In this document: in pieces, positions 46,345 through 54,688 of the stretch
How the letters are laid out: each line of letters starts with the position of its first letter
Numbering within the stretch: position 1 is the first letter of the stretch
Assembly: GCF_004358185.1 (NCBI RefSeq)
Contig: NZ_SMUV01000065.1
Span: 62,001 to 126,000 of the forward strand
Direction: 5' to 3'
Source of the DNA: Antarcticimicrobium luteum
GTDB taxonomy: Bacteria; Pseudomonadota; Alphaproteobacteria; Rhodobacterales; Rhodobacteraceae
Length of the DNA: 64,000 nt
Notes under the pieces: model-generated
What the model was told of the DNA's origin: nothing
The model's input: only the letters and a program-made list of their open reading frames with translations
The model's database searches: none
Position numbers and translations under genes: made by a program

Positions 46345-46507
46345 GGGGGGAAAGGGCCGAAAAAGGGAGCGATGGCCGCGCAATGGCCGTTTCGAGCCCT
46401 GCCGCGACAGTCGCGCACCATGCAACATTCGAAACGATGGGCGGGAAACAGACTTTCGCCGCGCTTCATCCGAACGGCCGGTCTGGCGCGGCATTGCTCC
46501 CGCTAAT

Positions 46508-47422
46508 TCACGGTTCGGACACGGCCAGACCGAGCGACTTTGCAGCGTCTCGTATCGCCATGACCAAACGGTCGCGGCTTTCATCGAAGGACTGATCGGC
46601 CGGAAACAACAGGCTGATACCCCGGTTCGCATCCTGCATGACAAGAGGCCTGACGACGACTTCTTCGCGGTGGATCGCCTGCCGACGTGCGAACAGGTCG
46701 GGAAGAACCGCAACCCCGGCACCGGTCGCGGCCATCAACACGATGGAGTCGAGGCTGGTGCCCTCGTAATCGTCGGACACCAGTCCACCACTGAGACCGG
46801 CGAGACCGTAAACGATACGCGCCAGTCGGTGCCCCGTATCCAGCGTCAGCAGACGCTGACCGACCAGGTCGGTCGTGCTGACACACGCAAGGGCGGCGAT
46901 GGGATGGTCTGTCGCGACAGCGACCCACAGGGGCTCTGTGAACAAGGGGCCTTGCCAGGTGTTCGGGTGATCTTCCGGGGTGGAGATGATCGCATCGAAG
47001 CGGCCGTTCCGGATCCCCTCATCCAGCCGCAAGGTATTCTCTTCACGCACGATAACGCGCAGGTCGGGTTGATCGCGGTGCAGTGCCCGCATCACTTGTG
47101 GCAGGAGATAGGGACCAATCGATGGCAGAACGCCGAGCCGCAGACGCCCCCCGAAGGGCAATGCGGAGGTCATGACGGTGCGCAGATTTTCCACCTCTGC
47201 CAGGATGCGACGCGCGCGGTGGACGAATTCGAGGCCTTTTGCCGTGGCGCGTGCGCCGCCGCGGCCGCGCGTGAACAGACGCACACCAAGGTCGGTTTCC
47301 ACGGCGGCGATCTGGTTGGACAGGCTTGGTTGGCTCACGTGCAGGGTTTCCGCAGCAAGTCCGAACCCGCCGAGCTGATGCACCGTGACAATGTATTCCA
47401 GTTGGCGAAGCGTGGGCCTCAT
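46508..47422 (-). CDS. LysR-family transcriptional regulator
   Basis: 304 residues with an N-terminal winged helix (GLAAETLHVSQPSLSNQIAAVETDLGVRLF) and a periplasmic-binding-protein-like effector domain, OxyR-like in outline (LGVLPSIGPYLLPQVM). It is divergent from the SbtA-like transporter gene, with a T-N11-A LysR box in the 93-base gap. It probably activates the transporter gene and controls itself. Its G+C content appears lower than that of the neighbouring catabolic genes. Confidence 0.9.
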   Translation of the reverse strand: MRPTLRQLEYIVTVHQLGGFGLAAETLHVSQPSLSNQIAAVETDLGVRLFTRGRGGARATAKGLEFVHRARRILAEVENLRTVMTSALPFGGRLRLGVLPSIGPYLLPQVMRALHRDQPDLRVIVREENTLRLDEGIRNGRFDAIISTPEDHPNTWQGPLFTEPLWVAVATDHPIAALACVSTTDLVGQRLLTLDTGHRLARIVYGLAGLSGGLVSDDYEGTSLDSIVLMAATGAGVAVLPDLFARRQAIHREEVVVRPLVMQDANRGISLLFPADQSFDESRDRLVMAIRDAAKSLGLAVSEP

Positions 47423-47424
47423 AA

Positions 47425-47462
47425 ATAGCCTCAGGCTATGTTAATCACGAATACAAAGTATT
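47425..47462. promoter_or_regulatory. LysR-box palindromes between the LysR and SbtA-like genes
   Basis: ATAGCC-TCA-GGCTAT (47425-47439) is a perfect inverted repeat containing the T-N11-A pattern of LysR sites (T47426 to A47438). A second inverted repeat, AATAC-AAA-GTATT, lies at 47450-47462. They sit directly before the LysR start and 54-91 bases before the transporter start, as expected for a recognition and an activation site. Confidence 0.65.
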
Positions 47463-47515
47463 TAAGCTATCTCAAAAGATACGGCAATAGGCGCAGAACT
47501 GAATGGAGTTCGCAA

Positions 47516-48487
47516 ATGCCTGCCGTCCTTGATACCTTGTCTGGCAACCTCATGGTGCCAACCATCCTGTTCTTCGCCCTTGGACTTGTTGCCGCGGGCG
47601 TTCGCAGCGATCTGTCCATCCCCGAAGGCGCCGCCAAGTTCATGTCGCTCTACCTTCTTCTGGCCATCGGGTTCAAAGGCGGGCACAGCCTCGCGGAGCA
47701 TGGTTTGCGTGGGGATCTGTTTGTGGCCATCGTGGCCGGCCTGCTTCTGTCCTTCCTGATCCCTTTCCTGGCGTTCTTGCTGCTGCGGGTCATGACCCGG
47801 CTTGATCCGATGAATGCGGCAGCAGTGGCAGGGCACTATGGTTCGATCTCGATCGTGACGTTCGTCGCCGCATCCAGCCTGCTCGACCTGTCGGGCATTG
47901 CATTCGATGGCTACATGGTTGCAGTCGCCGCAAGCATGGAGGTGCCCGCGATCCTTTCGGCGCTCTGGATCGCGCATCGGTTTTCCCGCGATAAAACCGC
48001 CGGTCGCGTTCCGGCCCGGGAGTTGTTCGCGAACGGATCTGTGGTGCTACTCTCCGGGGCCTTCGTGATAGGAGCCGTGACGCAGGACAGGGGCATGGAG
48101 ATGATCGCCCCCTTCGTCGTCACGCCGTTTACCGGAATCCTGTGTCTCTTCCTGCTCGATATGGGGATTTCCGCTGGCCGGAGCCTGATGAAAAACCGCC
48201 ATATGCTCAATTCGGGGCTCTTCTCCTTCGGCTTGCTGATGCCGGTTATCGGCGCATTGCTGGGCTGGGCCGTCGGCTCGGTGATCGGGTTGCAGACTGG
48301 AAGCCTGTTCCTGCTGATGGTCCTGTCTGCCTCCGCCTCGTATATCGCGGTTCCGGCGGCGATGCGGATCGCCCTTCCCCAGGCGGAATCCGGGATTTAT
48401 CTGACGCTTTCACTGGGCGTGACATTCCCCTTCAACATCACGGTGGGTCTGCCATTCTATCTTTGGCTTGCAGGGTTAGGAACGTGA
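47516..48487 (+). CDS. SbtA-like (DUF897) sodium-dependent bicarbonate transporter family protein
   Basis: 323 residues, about ten helices in two inverted halves. Landmarks include LLLAIGFKGGHSLAEHG, VAGHYGSISIVTFVAA, CLFLLDMGISAGRSL and the C-terminal LSASASYIAVPAAMRIALPQAE and LSLGVTFPFNITVGLP, all familiar from the SbtA family of sodium/bicarbonate symporters. A GGAG seven bases before the ATG at 47516 fixes the start. No carboxysome or RuBisCO gene is nearby, so bicarbonate is the family's substrate but not proven here. Confidence 0.82.
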   Translation: MPAVLDTLSGNLMVPTILFFALGLVAAGVRSDLSIPEGAAKFMSLYLLLAIGFKGGHSLAEHGLRGDLFVAIVAGLLLSFLIPFLAFLLLRVMTRLDPMNAAAVAGHYGSISIVTFVAASSLLDLSGIAFDGYMVAVAASMEVPAILSALWIAHRFSRDKTAGRVPARELFANGSVVLLSGAFVIGAVTQDRGMEMIAPFVVTPFTGILCLFLLDMGISAGRSLMKNRHMLNSGLFSFGLLMPVIGALLGWAVGSVIGLQTGSLFLLMVLSASASYIAVPAAMRIALPQAESGIYLTLSLGVTFPFNITVGLPFYLWLAGLGT

Positions 48488-48796
48488 TCCGGGCGGCCTG
48501 GTCGACTGGCAACCCACTCTTGGAAGGATCTGCTCGAATACCGCGTGTGCGACCCGCTCTTTGCGAGCCTGCGGACGCGGCAGTTGCCCTCGGTGTGACC
48601 ACTCTGGCGCCAGAGCCGACCCGCGGTGCGCTATGCACCAGGGTCAACTCTGGACCGTCCTTGCCGTGCCGGGTGTCGCTGCAACCGTGAATGACGATCG
48701 CTTCAGAACCGCCAGAATGGGTTCGAAGTGGCCTCGCGGCGGCGTGACGGGCTGGGCCCCACAACCGACGCTCCGATCGACAAGGCCGGCCCTGAC

Positions 48797-48818
48797 CGGC
48801 TCTGTTGCAACAGAGCCG
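48797..48818. repeat. 22-bp perfect palindrome with TCTGTTGCAACAGA core
   Basis: The sequence is self-complementary over 22 bases. The 14-base core TCTGTTGCAACAGA recurs at 50796-50809, 2.0 kb away, on the other side of the RTX gene. Its half, GGCTCTGTTGCA, resembles terminal sequences of some insertion sequences (IS5/IS6-type), from memory. Confidence 0.7.
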
Positions 48819-48880
48819 CGTCGGGACAAAAGTCCCGGAGCCCGTCCAAACGGGGTCAAAAAAATGCACTCATGAAATCG

Positions 48881-48912
48881 AACGGCTACCGAGGTATTTC
48901 TCGGTAGCCGTT
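48881..48912 (-). terminator. strong hairpin, probable terminator of the RTX/integrin-like gene
   Basis: AACGGCTACCGAG and CTCGGTAGCCGTT form a perfect 13-bp stem with a 6-base loop. It lies 66 bases after the stop of the minus-strand RTX gene. The T-run after it on the minus strand is short, so termination is likely but not certain. Confidence 0.65.
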
Positions 48913-48977
48913 GCATTTGTTTCCCAAGACCCGGCATGAGCCAGCCGGGGCGGGGGATCGGATCGTTTGGCTTCGGC

Positions 48978-50600
48978 TTACGCCACGCCGAAAGTGAAGT
49001 CCGATGCGTCGATATCGGCCGCGAGCGTGTTGCGCACGGTGGCGAAATCGGTGCCGTCGAGATCGAGAATAACGTCGTCGCCATTCTGCCGCACGCCAAT
49101 ATCGGCAAAGCTGCGCACGGTGTCGTCGAGAACGCTGAAATTATCGGCGCCGTCGTTGTAATCGACAACCACGTCGGCAAAGTTCATCTCGTCGGCCTTG
49201 AACTGGAACGTGTCTGCATGGAGGCCACCCTTCAGGATGTCCTTGCCGAGGCCGCCATCGAGAAGATCCTGACCCTTGTTGCCGACCAGCCGGTCAAAGC
49301 CGATGCCGCCATCCAGTGTGTCCCAGCCGTTCTGGCCACGAAGCACGTCGCTGCCCTTGTTCCCGAACAGCGTGTCGCGGCCTTTGGCGCCGCGCAGCAC
49401 GTCGTCGCCGTCACGGCCCTTTATCTCGTTGTTGGCGTCGTTGCCGATGATGACGTCGTCCTGATCGGTGCCGATGGCATTCTCGATCAGGGTGTCGGTC
49501 GCCTCGGCGATGCCGCCCTCGATCGCGTCGATGATGTCCGAGCTGTCCGAGCTGAGGTCAACCACGGTGCCAAAGCCGAAGAAATCGACGATATCCTGAT
49601 AGGCCTCGGTGACCGTGGTGCCAAAGTCGGACACGGCAAAGATCGGGATGATCCCGCCCTTCAGCAGGGCGTCCTTGACCTGATCCAGGGACGGGTAGTC
49701 TTCGCCGGTGCCGTCATCGCCGGGCCCGTCGGTGACATTGTCACCATCGTTGGACGGAACGGTGGAGAAATCCCCCGCCATATGCGGCACCGCGTCGGTG
49801 GCCAGAACCACGACCTTCAGCGCGTCGCTGGACCAGCCGACTTCCGCCGTCCGCAGCGCCACCTGCATCAGGCCGGTCAGCTGCGACTCGGGGCCGTCGG
49901 CGCCGCTGCCCAGCACCAGCGCGTCAAGCGCGGTCTTCCAGGAGTCATAGTCGCCGGTCAGCGCGAGCTGGGTCTGGTATTCATGGTCCGAGGTGCTCCC
50001 GAAGGGAGAGATCGGCTTGTCGATGAAGCTGGCCAGGCCGAGTTCCACATCGGCCGCCAGACCCGAGATCGCGGTGACCAGATCGTCGGCCAGGCCACTC
50101 ACGGTCGAGATGTCGTCGCCGAACGAGCCGGACAGATCCTCCAGCAGGACCATTTCCAGCGCCCGCGCGCCATCGTCGTCGGACAGGCCGGTCAGTTCGA
50201 TGGTGCGATCATCGACAGTCGAGATCGCGCCGGCGTTCATGTCGATACGCGCGCTGGTGATGCCGCCCGAGAAATCGATCGTGTCTTTTCTTCCCGAGGT
50301 ATCGGTGATCACCACGTGATCGCCGGCGAACCCGTTGACAACGAAATGGTCGTTTCCATCGCCGCCAAAGGCGGTGTCGTCGCCCTGGGTCAACTCGAAG
50401 ACATCACGCTTATTGCCTCCCAAAAGTAAATCATCACCGATGCCGCCGATAAGGTAGTCCCAGCCTTCGCCGCCTTCCAAGATATCGTCGCCGACATGAC
50501 CCAACAAAACGTCATCACCGCTAAGCCCAATTAATTGGTCATTACGAAGCGTGCCGGCAAGGACGTCATCAACGCCGTCTTCGCCAAATTGCACTTTCAT
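48978..50600 (-). CDS. RTX protein with an integrin-beta-like I domain (VWA type)
   Basis: 540 residues, acidic. RTX-like repeats at about 15-85 and 376-470 flank a domain (about 135-375) that matches the I-like domain of integrin beta chains: MIDAS DLSGS (Asp155, Ser157, Ser159), adjacent Asp162-Asp163 as in the ADMIDAS, SGADGPES (Asp235, Pro237, Glu238) as in the SyMBS loop, Asp269 in ATDAVPH, then DYPSLDQ, IIPIFAVSD and LSSDSSDI. The protein is probably secreted by a type I system and binds calcium; adhesion is inferred. A strong AAGGAGG precedes the ATG. No signal peptide is visible. Confidence 0.85.
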   Translation of the reverse strand: MKVQFGEDGVDDVLAGTLRNDQLIGLSGDDVLLGHVGDDILEGGEGWDYLIGGIGDDLLLGGNKRDVFELTQGDDTAFGGDGNDHFVVNGFAGDHVVITDTSGRKDTIDFSGGITSARIDMNAGAISTVDDRTIELTGLSDDDGARALEMVLLEDLSGSFGDDISTVSGLADDLVTAISGLAADVELGLASFIDKPISPFGSTSDHEYQTQLALTGDYDSWKTALDALVLGSGADGPESQLTGLMQVALRTAEVGWSSDALKVVVLATDAVPHMAGDFSTVPSNDGDNVTDGPGDDGTGEDYPSLDQVKDALLKGGIIPIFAVSDFGTTVTEAYQDIVDFFGFGTVVDLSSDSSDIIDAIEGGIAEATDTLIENAIGTDQDDVIIGNDANNEIKGRDGDDVLRGAKGRDTLFGNKGSDVLRGQNGWDTLDGGIGFDRLVGNKGQDLLDGGLGKDILKGGLHADTFQFKADEMNFADVVVDYNDGADNFSVLDDTVRSFADIGVRQNGDDVILDLDGTDFATVRNTLAADIDASDFTFGVA

Positions 50601-50901
50601 GATTTCCTCCTTTTCAATGCGTTAGCCGCTTTTAAGAGCAGCAAATTCGCTGAATTTCGCGCATCCAGCACCGGGAGGGTAAAGGAGATTCGCCCTGTTC
50701 GCAAATTTCGCAGAAACTTTTGGGGTCAGGATGGCGCTGTTGTGACCGCCCCCCGACGGCATCAATGTGCCATATGTGGACGGGCCGCTCCCGATTCTGT
50801 TGCAACAGAGCCCGTCCAGTGCAGTATCCGGGCTCAGGATCCATCAATCGGCTCGCTGTCGCCTTGGCTACGTGAGTCACGCTCCTTGCGCGCGCCTTGT
50901 G
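50601..50901. other. 301-bp region upstream of the RTX gene with second palindrome copy
   Basis: The promoter of the RTX gene should be here (an AT-richer stretch at 50600-50660). It also contains the second TCTGTTGCAACAGA copy (50796-50809), enclosed by GGACGGGC (50778-50785) and GCCCGTCC (50810-50817), which are complementary and form a larger hairpin. No gene was identified. Confidence 0.55.
50796..50809. repeat. second copy of the TCTGTTGCAACAGA palindrome
   Basis: A perfect 14-bp palindrome identical to the core of 48797-48818. Eight-base complementary arms flank it (50778-50785 and 50810-50817). The two copies bracket the RTX/integrin-like gene. Confidence 0.65.
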
Positions 50902-51831
50902 TCAGCGGATCGGTTTCGGGCCGCGGATCGCGATACGGAGCGAAATGATGCTGTTGCGATAGTCGGGCGAGGTGCGCTTCAGTTCCTCATGCAGTTCAGG
51001 CAGGTTGTGATAGGGCACGCCCGGATACATGTGATGGGCGGTGTGAAAGCGGAAACCCACCGGCTGCACCAGCAGGGCGAGCGGCGTTTCGACGGTGAAA
51101 CTGTCCGCCATCTGACCACGCGGCCCCGAGGACTGCGCCAGGTGTTCAAGCTCATGTTCCAGCGGAATGCGCGCAGTGATCAGCGCCCAGCCCCCGACCA
51201 TGATCGCATAATAGAACGGCAGCGCGCCGGGCAGCAAAACCACAAAGGCCAGGAACGCCAGCAGCGTCACCCGGGCATGCCGCGTGACCTCGGCCTGCTG
51301 CTCGGCGTTCAGCTCGGAACTCAGCGAAAAGCCGAATGTCTCCGTCGCCCAGCGGTCCAGCGCCATTTCGAACCGGAAGGCCCCCAGCGCGCCGGTCACG
51401 GTCATCAGCAGGTTGGTGAAGGGAACGATAAAGGGAATGACCAGCAGCACCATCGCCATGGCAAAGGCGTTTCCCCGCACCAGCGGATATTGCGGATCCT
51501 TGCCGGTGCCAAAGACGCCGGGGCGATGATGGGCAAGATGCGGCAGCCCGAACCGGACCGGCGGCACCATCACGACGAGCGCGACCGTCCAGGTATAGAG
51601 CGCGCAAAAGCCGCGCAGGCTGGCATGCCTGCTGTGAACCACCTCGTGGCAGAAAAGACCGGCGCGATGGAGGCTGACCGCCGCCAGAGCCCAGGGCAGG
51701 ATGACCAAAGGCCAATCCACCTGAAGCCCCCAAACAAAAGATGCCGTAAAAACAGCAACGTAGATTAGGTAATCACGAAAATACCGGGCCGGTCTCGGTA
51801 CAAAGAACCTGCGATCAATCATCTGAGCCAT
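50902..51831 (-). CDS. fatty acid desaturase family protein
   Basis: 309 residues from the ATG at 51831. Three histidine clusters of membrane di-iron desaturases are visible: HEVVHSRH, HLAHH and HTAHH near the C-terminus. Several membrane helices lie between them. It should introduce a double bond or hydroxyl into a lipid or carotenoid-like substrate. The start is uncertain: an in-frame ATG at 51894 would add 21 residues without homology. It overlaps nothing convincing, but a decayed epimerase begins just upstream on the same strand. Confidence 0.85.
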   Translation of the reverse strand: MAQMIDRRFFVPRPARYFRDYLIYVAVFTASFVWGLQVDWPLVILPWALAAVSLHRAGLFCHEVVHSRHASLRGFCALYTWTVALVVMVPPVRFGLPHLAHHRPGVFGTGKDPQYPLVRGNAFAMAMVLLVIPFIVPFTNLLMTVTGALGAFRFEMALDRWATETFGFSLSSELNAEQQAEVTRHARVTLLAFLAFVVLLPGALPFYYAIMVGGWALITARIPLEHELEHLAQSSGPRGQMADSFTVETPLALLVQPVGFRFHTAHHMYPGVPYHNLPELHEELKRTSPDYRNSIISLRIAIRGPKPIR

Positions 51832-51899
51832 AACTTTCCGGGGCTGCGCTCTGGCATCCTGCCTTGCGTGCGGACGTCCTGTCAGGTCCTTCATACATC

Positions 51900-52288
51900 C
51901 ATCCCGCGCCGAAGCCAGCACGCCCCAGACAGGGTCCGATGATCCCCCGCACACCGATGCGCCCCTGTCGGCGGCCACAGGGGGTCGACGCGCGCAGCGC
52001 CACCTAGCGCAGCCCGTGCGGCCGGTGTTCCATCTCCAGGTATTTTTCCAACGCCAGTTTGACGATCCCACAACAGCTGATCGGGTTCGTCGGCTGACCT
52101 TGAAAAATGGGATCGCGCTCCGGGGTGCCATAGACCGTGCCGCCGGAGGACAGGACCATCAGCCTGCGCCTTCCGTGGCGCCGCATGGCCTCGATCGGAC
52201 CTACGGTCGGAACCGGATTTTCGGCGATGTCCGCGCGGATGTCCGCGCCCTTGTCGAGGAACGAGGTTGCCGGCACGGTGGCGCAGAC
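51900..52288 (-). pseudogene. NAD-dependent epimerase/dehydratase remnant with in-frame stop
   Basis: In one minus-strand frame the translation reads as the middle of a UDP-glucose-epimerase-like protein: FLDKGADIRADIAEN, then RLMVLSSGGTVYG, then NPISCCGIVKLALEKYLE and HGLR. A TAG at 52004-52006 interrupts it, after which the same frame continues in family style (VALRASTPCGRRQGRIGVRGIIG) before similarity fades near 51900. The N-terminal Rossmann part is missing and no start codon is evident. The catalytic YxxxK is also altered (C..GIVK). It is a dead fragment, perhaps of an exopolysaccharide gene set. Confidence 0.8.
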
Positions 52289-52440
52289 CGACGGCCGGTC
52301 GGTGGATGAATCCGGCGGTCGCGCCGGCCTCGCAGGATGCCGCCCGTGCAGGATCTTGGGAACCAGAGCCGGTCCCGCCTGCGGGGGCAAGGGGCGTAAG
52401 GGGCAAGGGGCCGTGGCCCCCTGCCCGGTTTTCGGGCCTG

Positions 52441-52863
52441 TTAGCCCACCAGCTCGGTGCCGGCGAAGAAATAGGCGATCTCGACCGCTGCGGTTTCCGG
52501 TGCGTCCGAGCCGTGGACCGAGTTTTCGCCGACCGACTCGGCGAACTCGGCGCGGATGGTGCCCGCCGCGGCGTCGGCCGGGTTGGTGGCGCCCATCACT
52601 TCGCGGTTCTTGGCGATGGCGTTGTCGCCTTCCAGAACCTGCACCACGACCGGACCGGACGACATGAACTCGCACAGCTCGTCATAGAACGGGCGTTCCT
52701 TGTGCACGCCGTAGAATTCGCCGGCCTGCGCCTTGGTCATCAGGATGCGTTTCTGCGCGACGATGCGCAGGCCGGCCTCCTCGAACTTGGCGTTGATCTT
52801 GCCGGTCAGGTTGCGGCGGGTTGCGTCGGGTTTGATGATCGAGAACGTGCGTTCCAGTGCCAT
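52441..52863 (-). CDS. ndk: nucleoside diphosphate kinase
   Basis: 140 residues, full length for the family. [15 protein letters not shown] opens the protein, and the catalytic His is in [21 protein letters not shown]. It transfers the gamma phosphate between nucleoside triphosphates and diphosphates. AAGGAG precedes the ATG at 52863. This marks the return to conserved chromosomal genes. Confidence 0.95.
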   Translation of the reverse strand: MALERTFSIIKPDATRRNLTGKINAKFEEAGLRIVAQKRILMTKAQAGEFYGVHKERPFYDELCEFMSSGPVVVQVLEGDNAIAKNREVMGATNPADAAAGTIRAEFAESVGENSVHGSDAPETAAVEIAYFFAGTELVG

Positions 52864-52985
52864 TGAGAATGCTCCTTGATGACTCGTCCCAGCGGGGCTG
52901 CGGGACGGCGCTGACATTGCGCGCCGCCTAGCACGGGCCGACACGATTGAAAAGCCTTCCGCGTCGCGCCATGCGCGCCGCCCGG

Positions 52986-54191
52986 TCAGCTCATCGGCGG
53001 CAGCGGATCGCGCTGATCGACCCAGCGCACATAGAGCGCCGCGAGCAGCCCGAGGATACTGGTCGCCAGCATGATCGCCAGCACGATATAGGGCGCGTGT
53101 TCCGGCGTCACCAAGGCCCCTGTGAGACTGGTCATCACCGCCCCGAGCGCCACCGTCATCGCCCCCGAAAGCCCCGAGGCACTGCCCGCCAGCCGCGGAC
53201 GCACCGACATCACCCCGGCGCTGGCATTGGCATTGGTCAGCCCGTTGCCAAAGCCCACCACGATGGCCGAGCCGAAAAACACCCACAGCGTCCCTGCCCC
53301 GGACCAGAACAGCACCAGTCCGGCCAACGGCCCCGCGGTGGCACAGATCCGCCCGGCCAGAACCATGGTCACCAGCTCGCTGCGCGCGCCGATCCTGCCA
53401 GAGACGAAATTGCCCGCCATGAACCCCACGGTGATGATCCCGATCCCCAGCCCCAGCGCCGCCGGGCTCAGATCGTACCAGGCGGCCGCCACCAGCGGCG
53501 CACCGGTGATAAAGGAAAAGAACCCCGCCACGGCAAAGGCGTAACACAGGCTGTAGCCCCAGAACCGGCGCGACCGGACCAGCTCGGGGTAATCGCGCAT
53601 CTGCTCGCCCAGGCTCAGGCTCGCGCCGGCGTGGTTGGTCTCGCCCAGATCGGCCCAGAGGATCGCCAGCATGACCGCGCCCAGCAGCGCATAGAGAACG
53701 AAGGAGGACCGCCAGCCAAAGGCCATGTCCAGCCCGCCGCCCAGCATCGGCCCCAGCATCGGCGCCAGCGCCATCGCCATGGCCACATGGCCCAGCATCT
53801 TTGCCGCCGCCTTGGGCTCATGCATGTCCCGGATCACCGCCCGCGACAGCACCTGGCCCGACACGATCCCCGCCTGCAACATACGAAATCCCAGAAACAC
53901 CCAGATATCCTGCGCCAGTGCGCAACCGACCGAGGCGGCGGCGAAAATCGCCGTGCTGACCAGCATCACCAGACGCCGCCCGAACCTGTCCGACATCGGC
54001 CCCATCACCAGTTGCAACACCGCCGAAATCGCCAGATAGCCCGCCACCGACAGATTCACGAGGCCATAGTCGGCGTTCAGCGCCTCGGCCATCCTGGGCA
54101 GCGAGGGCAGGAACATGTTCAGCGTCAGGACGGAAAGGCCATTGGTCAGGATCAGAGTCAGCAGATGCGGCGGGGTCTGGGCTGGGCGCAT
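52986..54191 (-). CDS. Bcr/CflA-family multidrug efflux transporter (MFS)
   Basis: 401 residues with about 12 helices. [48 protein letters not shown] is the characteristic start, including the MFS loop [10 protein letters not shown] later [18 protein letters not shown] fits drug:H+ antiporters of the Bcr/CflA type. It probably exports hydrophobic drugs such as bicyclomycin; the actual substrate is unknown. Confidence 0.87.
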   Translation of the reverse strand: MRPAQTPPHLLTLILTNGLSVLTLNMFLPSLPRMAEALNADYGLVNLSVAGYLAISAVLQLVMGPMSDRFGRRLVMLVSTAIFAAASVGCALAQDIWVFLGFRMLQAGIVSGQVLSRAVIRDMHEPKAAAKMLGHVAMAMALAPMLGPMLGGGLDMAFGWRSSFVLYALLGAVMLAILWADLGETNHAGASLSLGEQMRDYPELVRSRRFWGYSLCYAFAVAGFFSFITGAPLVAAAWYDLSPAALGLGIGIITVGFMAGNFVSGRIGARSELVTMVLAGRICATAGPLAGLVLFWSGAGTLWVFFGSAIVVGFGNGLTNANASAGVMSVRPRLAGSASGLSGAMTVALGAVMTSLTGALVTPEHAPYIVLAIMLATSILGLLAALYVRWVDQRDPLPPMS

Positions 54192-54357
54192 GGTCAGGAT
54201 CGGTCCGGAAGGAACTTAACAGGTTCAGCGCATACCATAGGGGTCCGGCGATGACCATCGAGGGCCGCACCGGGGTGTGCTGAAACGCCGCCTCGCCTTA
54301 CCTGACTTTTTTGTAAGCTTTTTCGACATGCAAATCCAACCAGGAAAGACCATACAG

Positions 54358-54639
54358 ATGTCACTCAAATTTTCCCTCGCGGCCCTCGGCATGGCGCTGG
54401 CGGCGCTGCCCGCACTGGCGGCGGACCCGCTGCCGCTCACCTATGAACAGTTCGAGGCCGCGGTGCCGCATGTCGCCCTCGAGAAATGCCCGGCCAGCCT
54501 GCCGCAGCAGGACAGTTTCTGCCGCGCCGCGATGCAACATTCGGAAATCCACGTGTTCGCCTTTTCCGACGCGGGCGACAGCCCGATGATCGGTTTTGCC
54601 TCCTTCCCGGCGGTTCGTTTGGACACTGTGCTGAAATAA
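54358..54639 (+). CDS. small secreted hypothetical protein
   Basis: 93 residues with a signal peptide (MSLKFSLAALGMALAALPALA, cleavage before ADPLPL). The mature part has two cysteines, in EKCPAS and SFCRAAM, that could pair in the periplasm. I start at 54358 rather than at upstream ATGs because AGGAAAG lies about 11 bases before and the signal peptide begins here. I do not recognise a family. Confidence 0.7.
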   Translation: MSLKFSLAALGMALAALPALAADPLPLTYEQFEAAVPHVALEKCPASLPQQDSFCRAAMQHSEIHVFAFSDAGDSPMIGFASFPAVRLDTVLK

Positions 54640-54688
54640 GCCGCCGGAGCGATTGACATCGACCGGGCGCTGCGACAGTGCTCCGCCC

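Larger units (their letters stand above)
48488..48977. other. 490-bp region with a palindrome and hairpin series, no gene
   Basis: The region lies between the transporter (plus) and the convergent RTX gene (minus). No coding segment is convincing. It holds a perfect 22-bp palindrome (48797-48818, centred on TTGCAA) and two small hairpins (48822-48837, 48841-48854), followed by a strong 13-bp hairpin. This may be an old mobile-element junction, but no transposase remnant was recognised. Confidence 0.55.

Noticed and set aside
48438-48869. 143-codon minus-strand frame in the hairpin region
   Set aside because: It is made largely from the palindromes and hairpins and shows no transposase or other motif.
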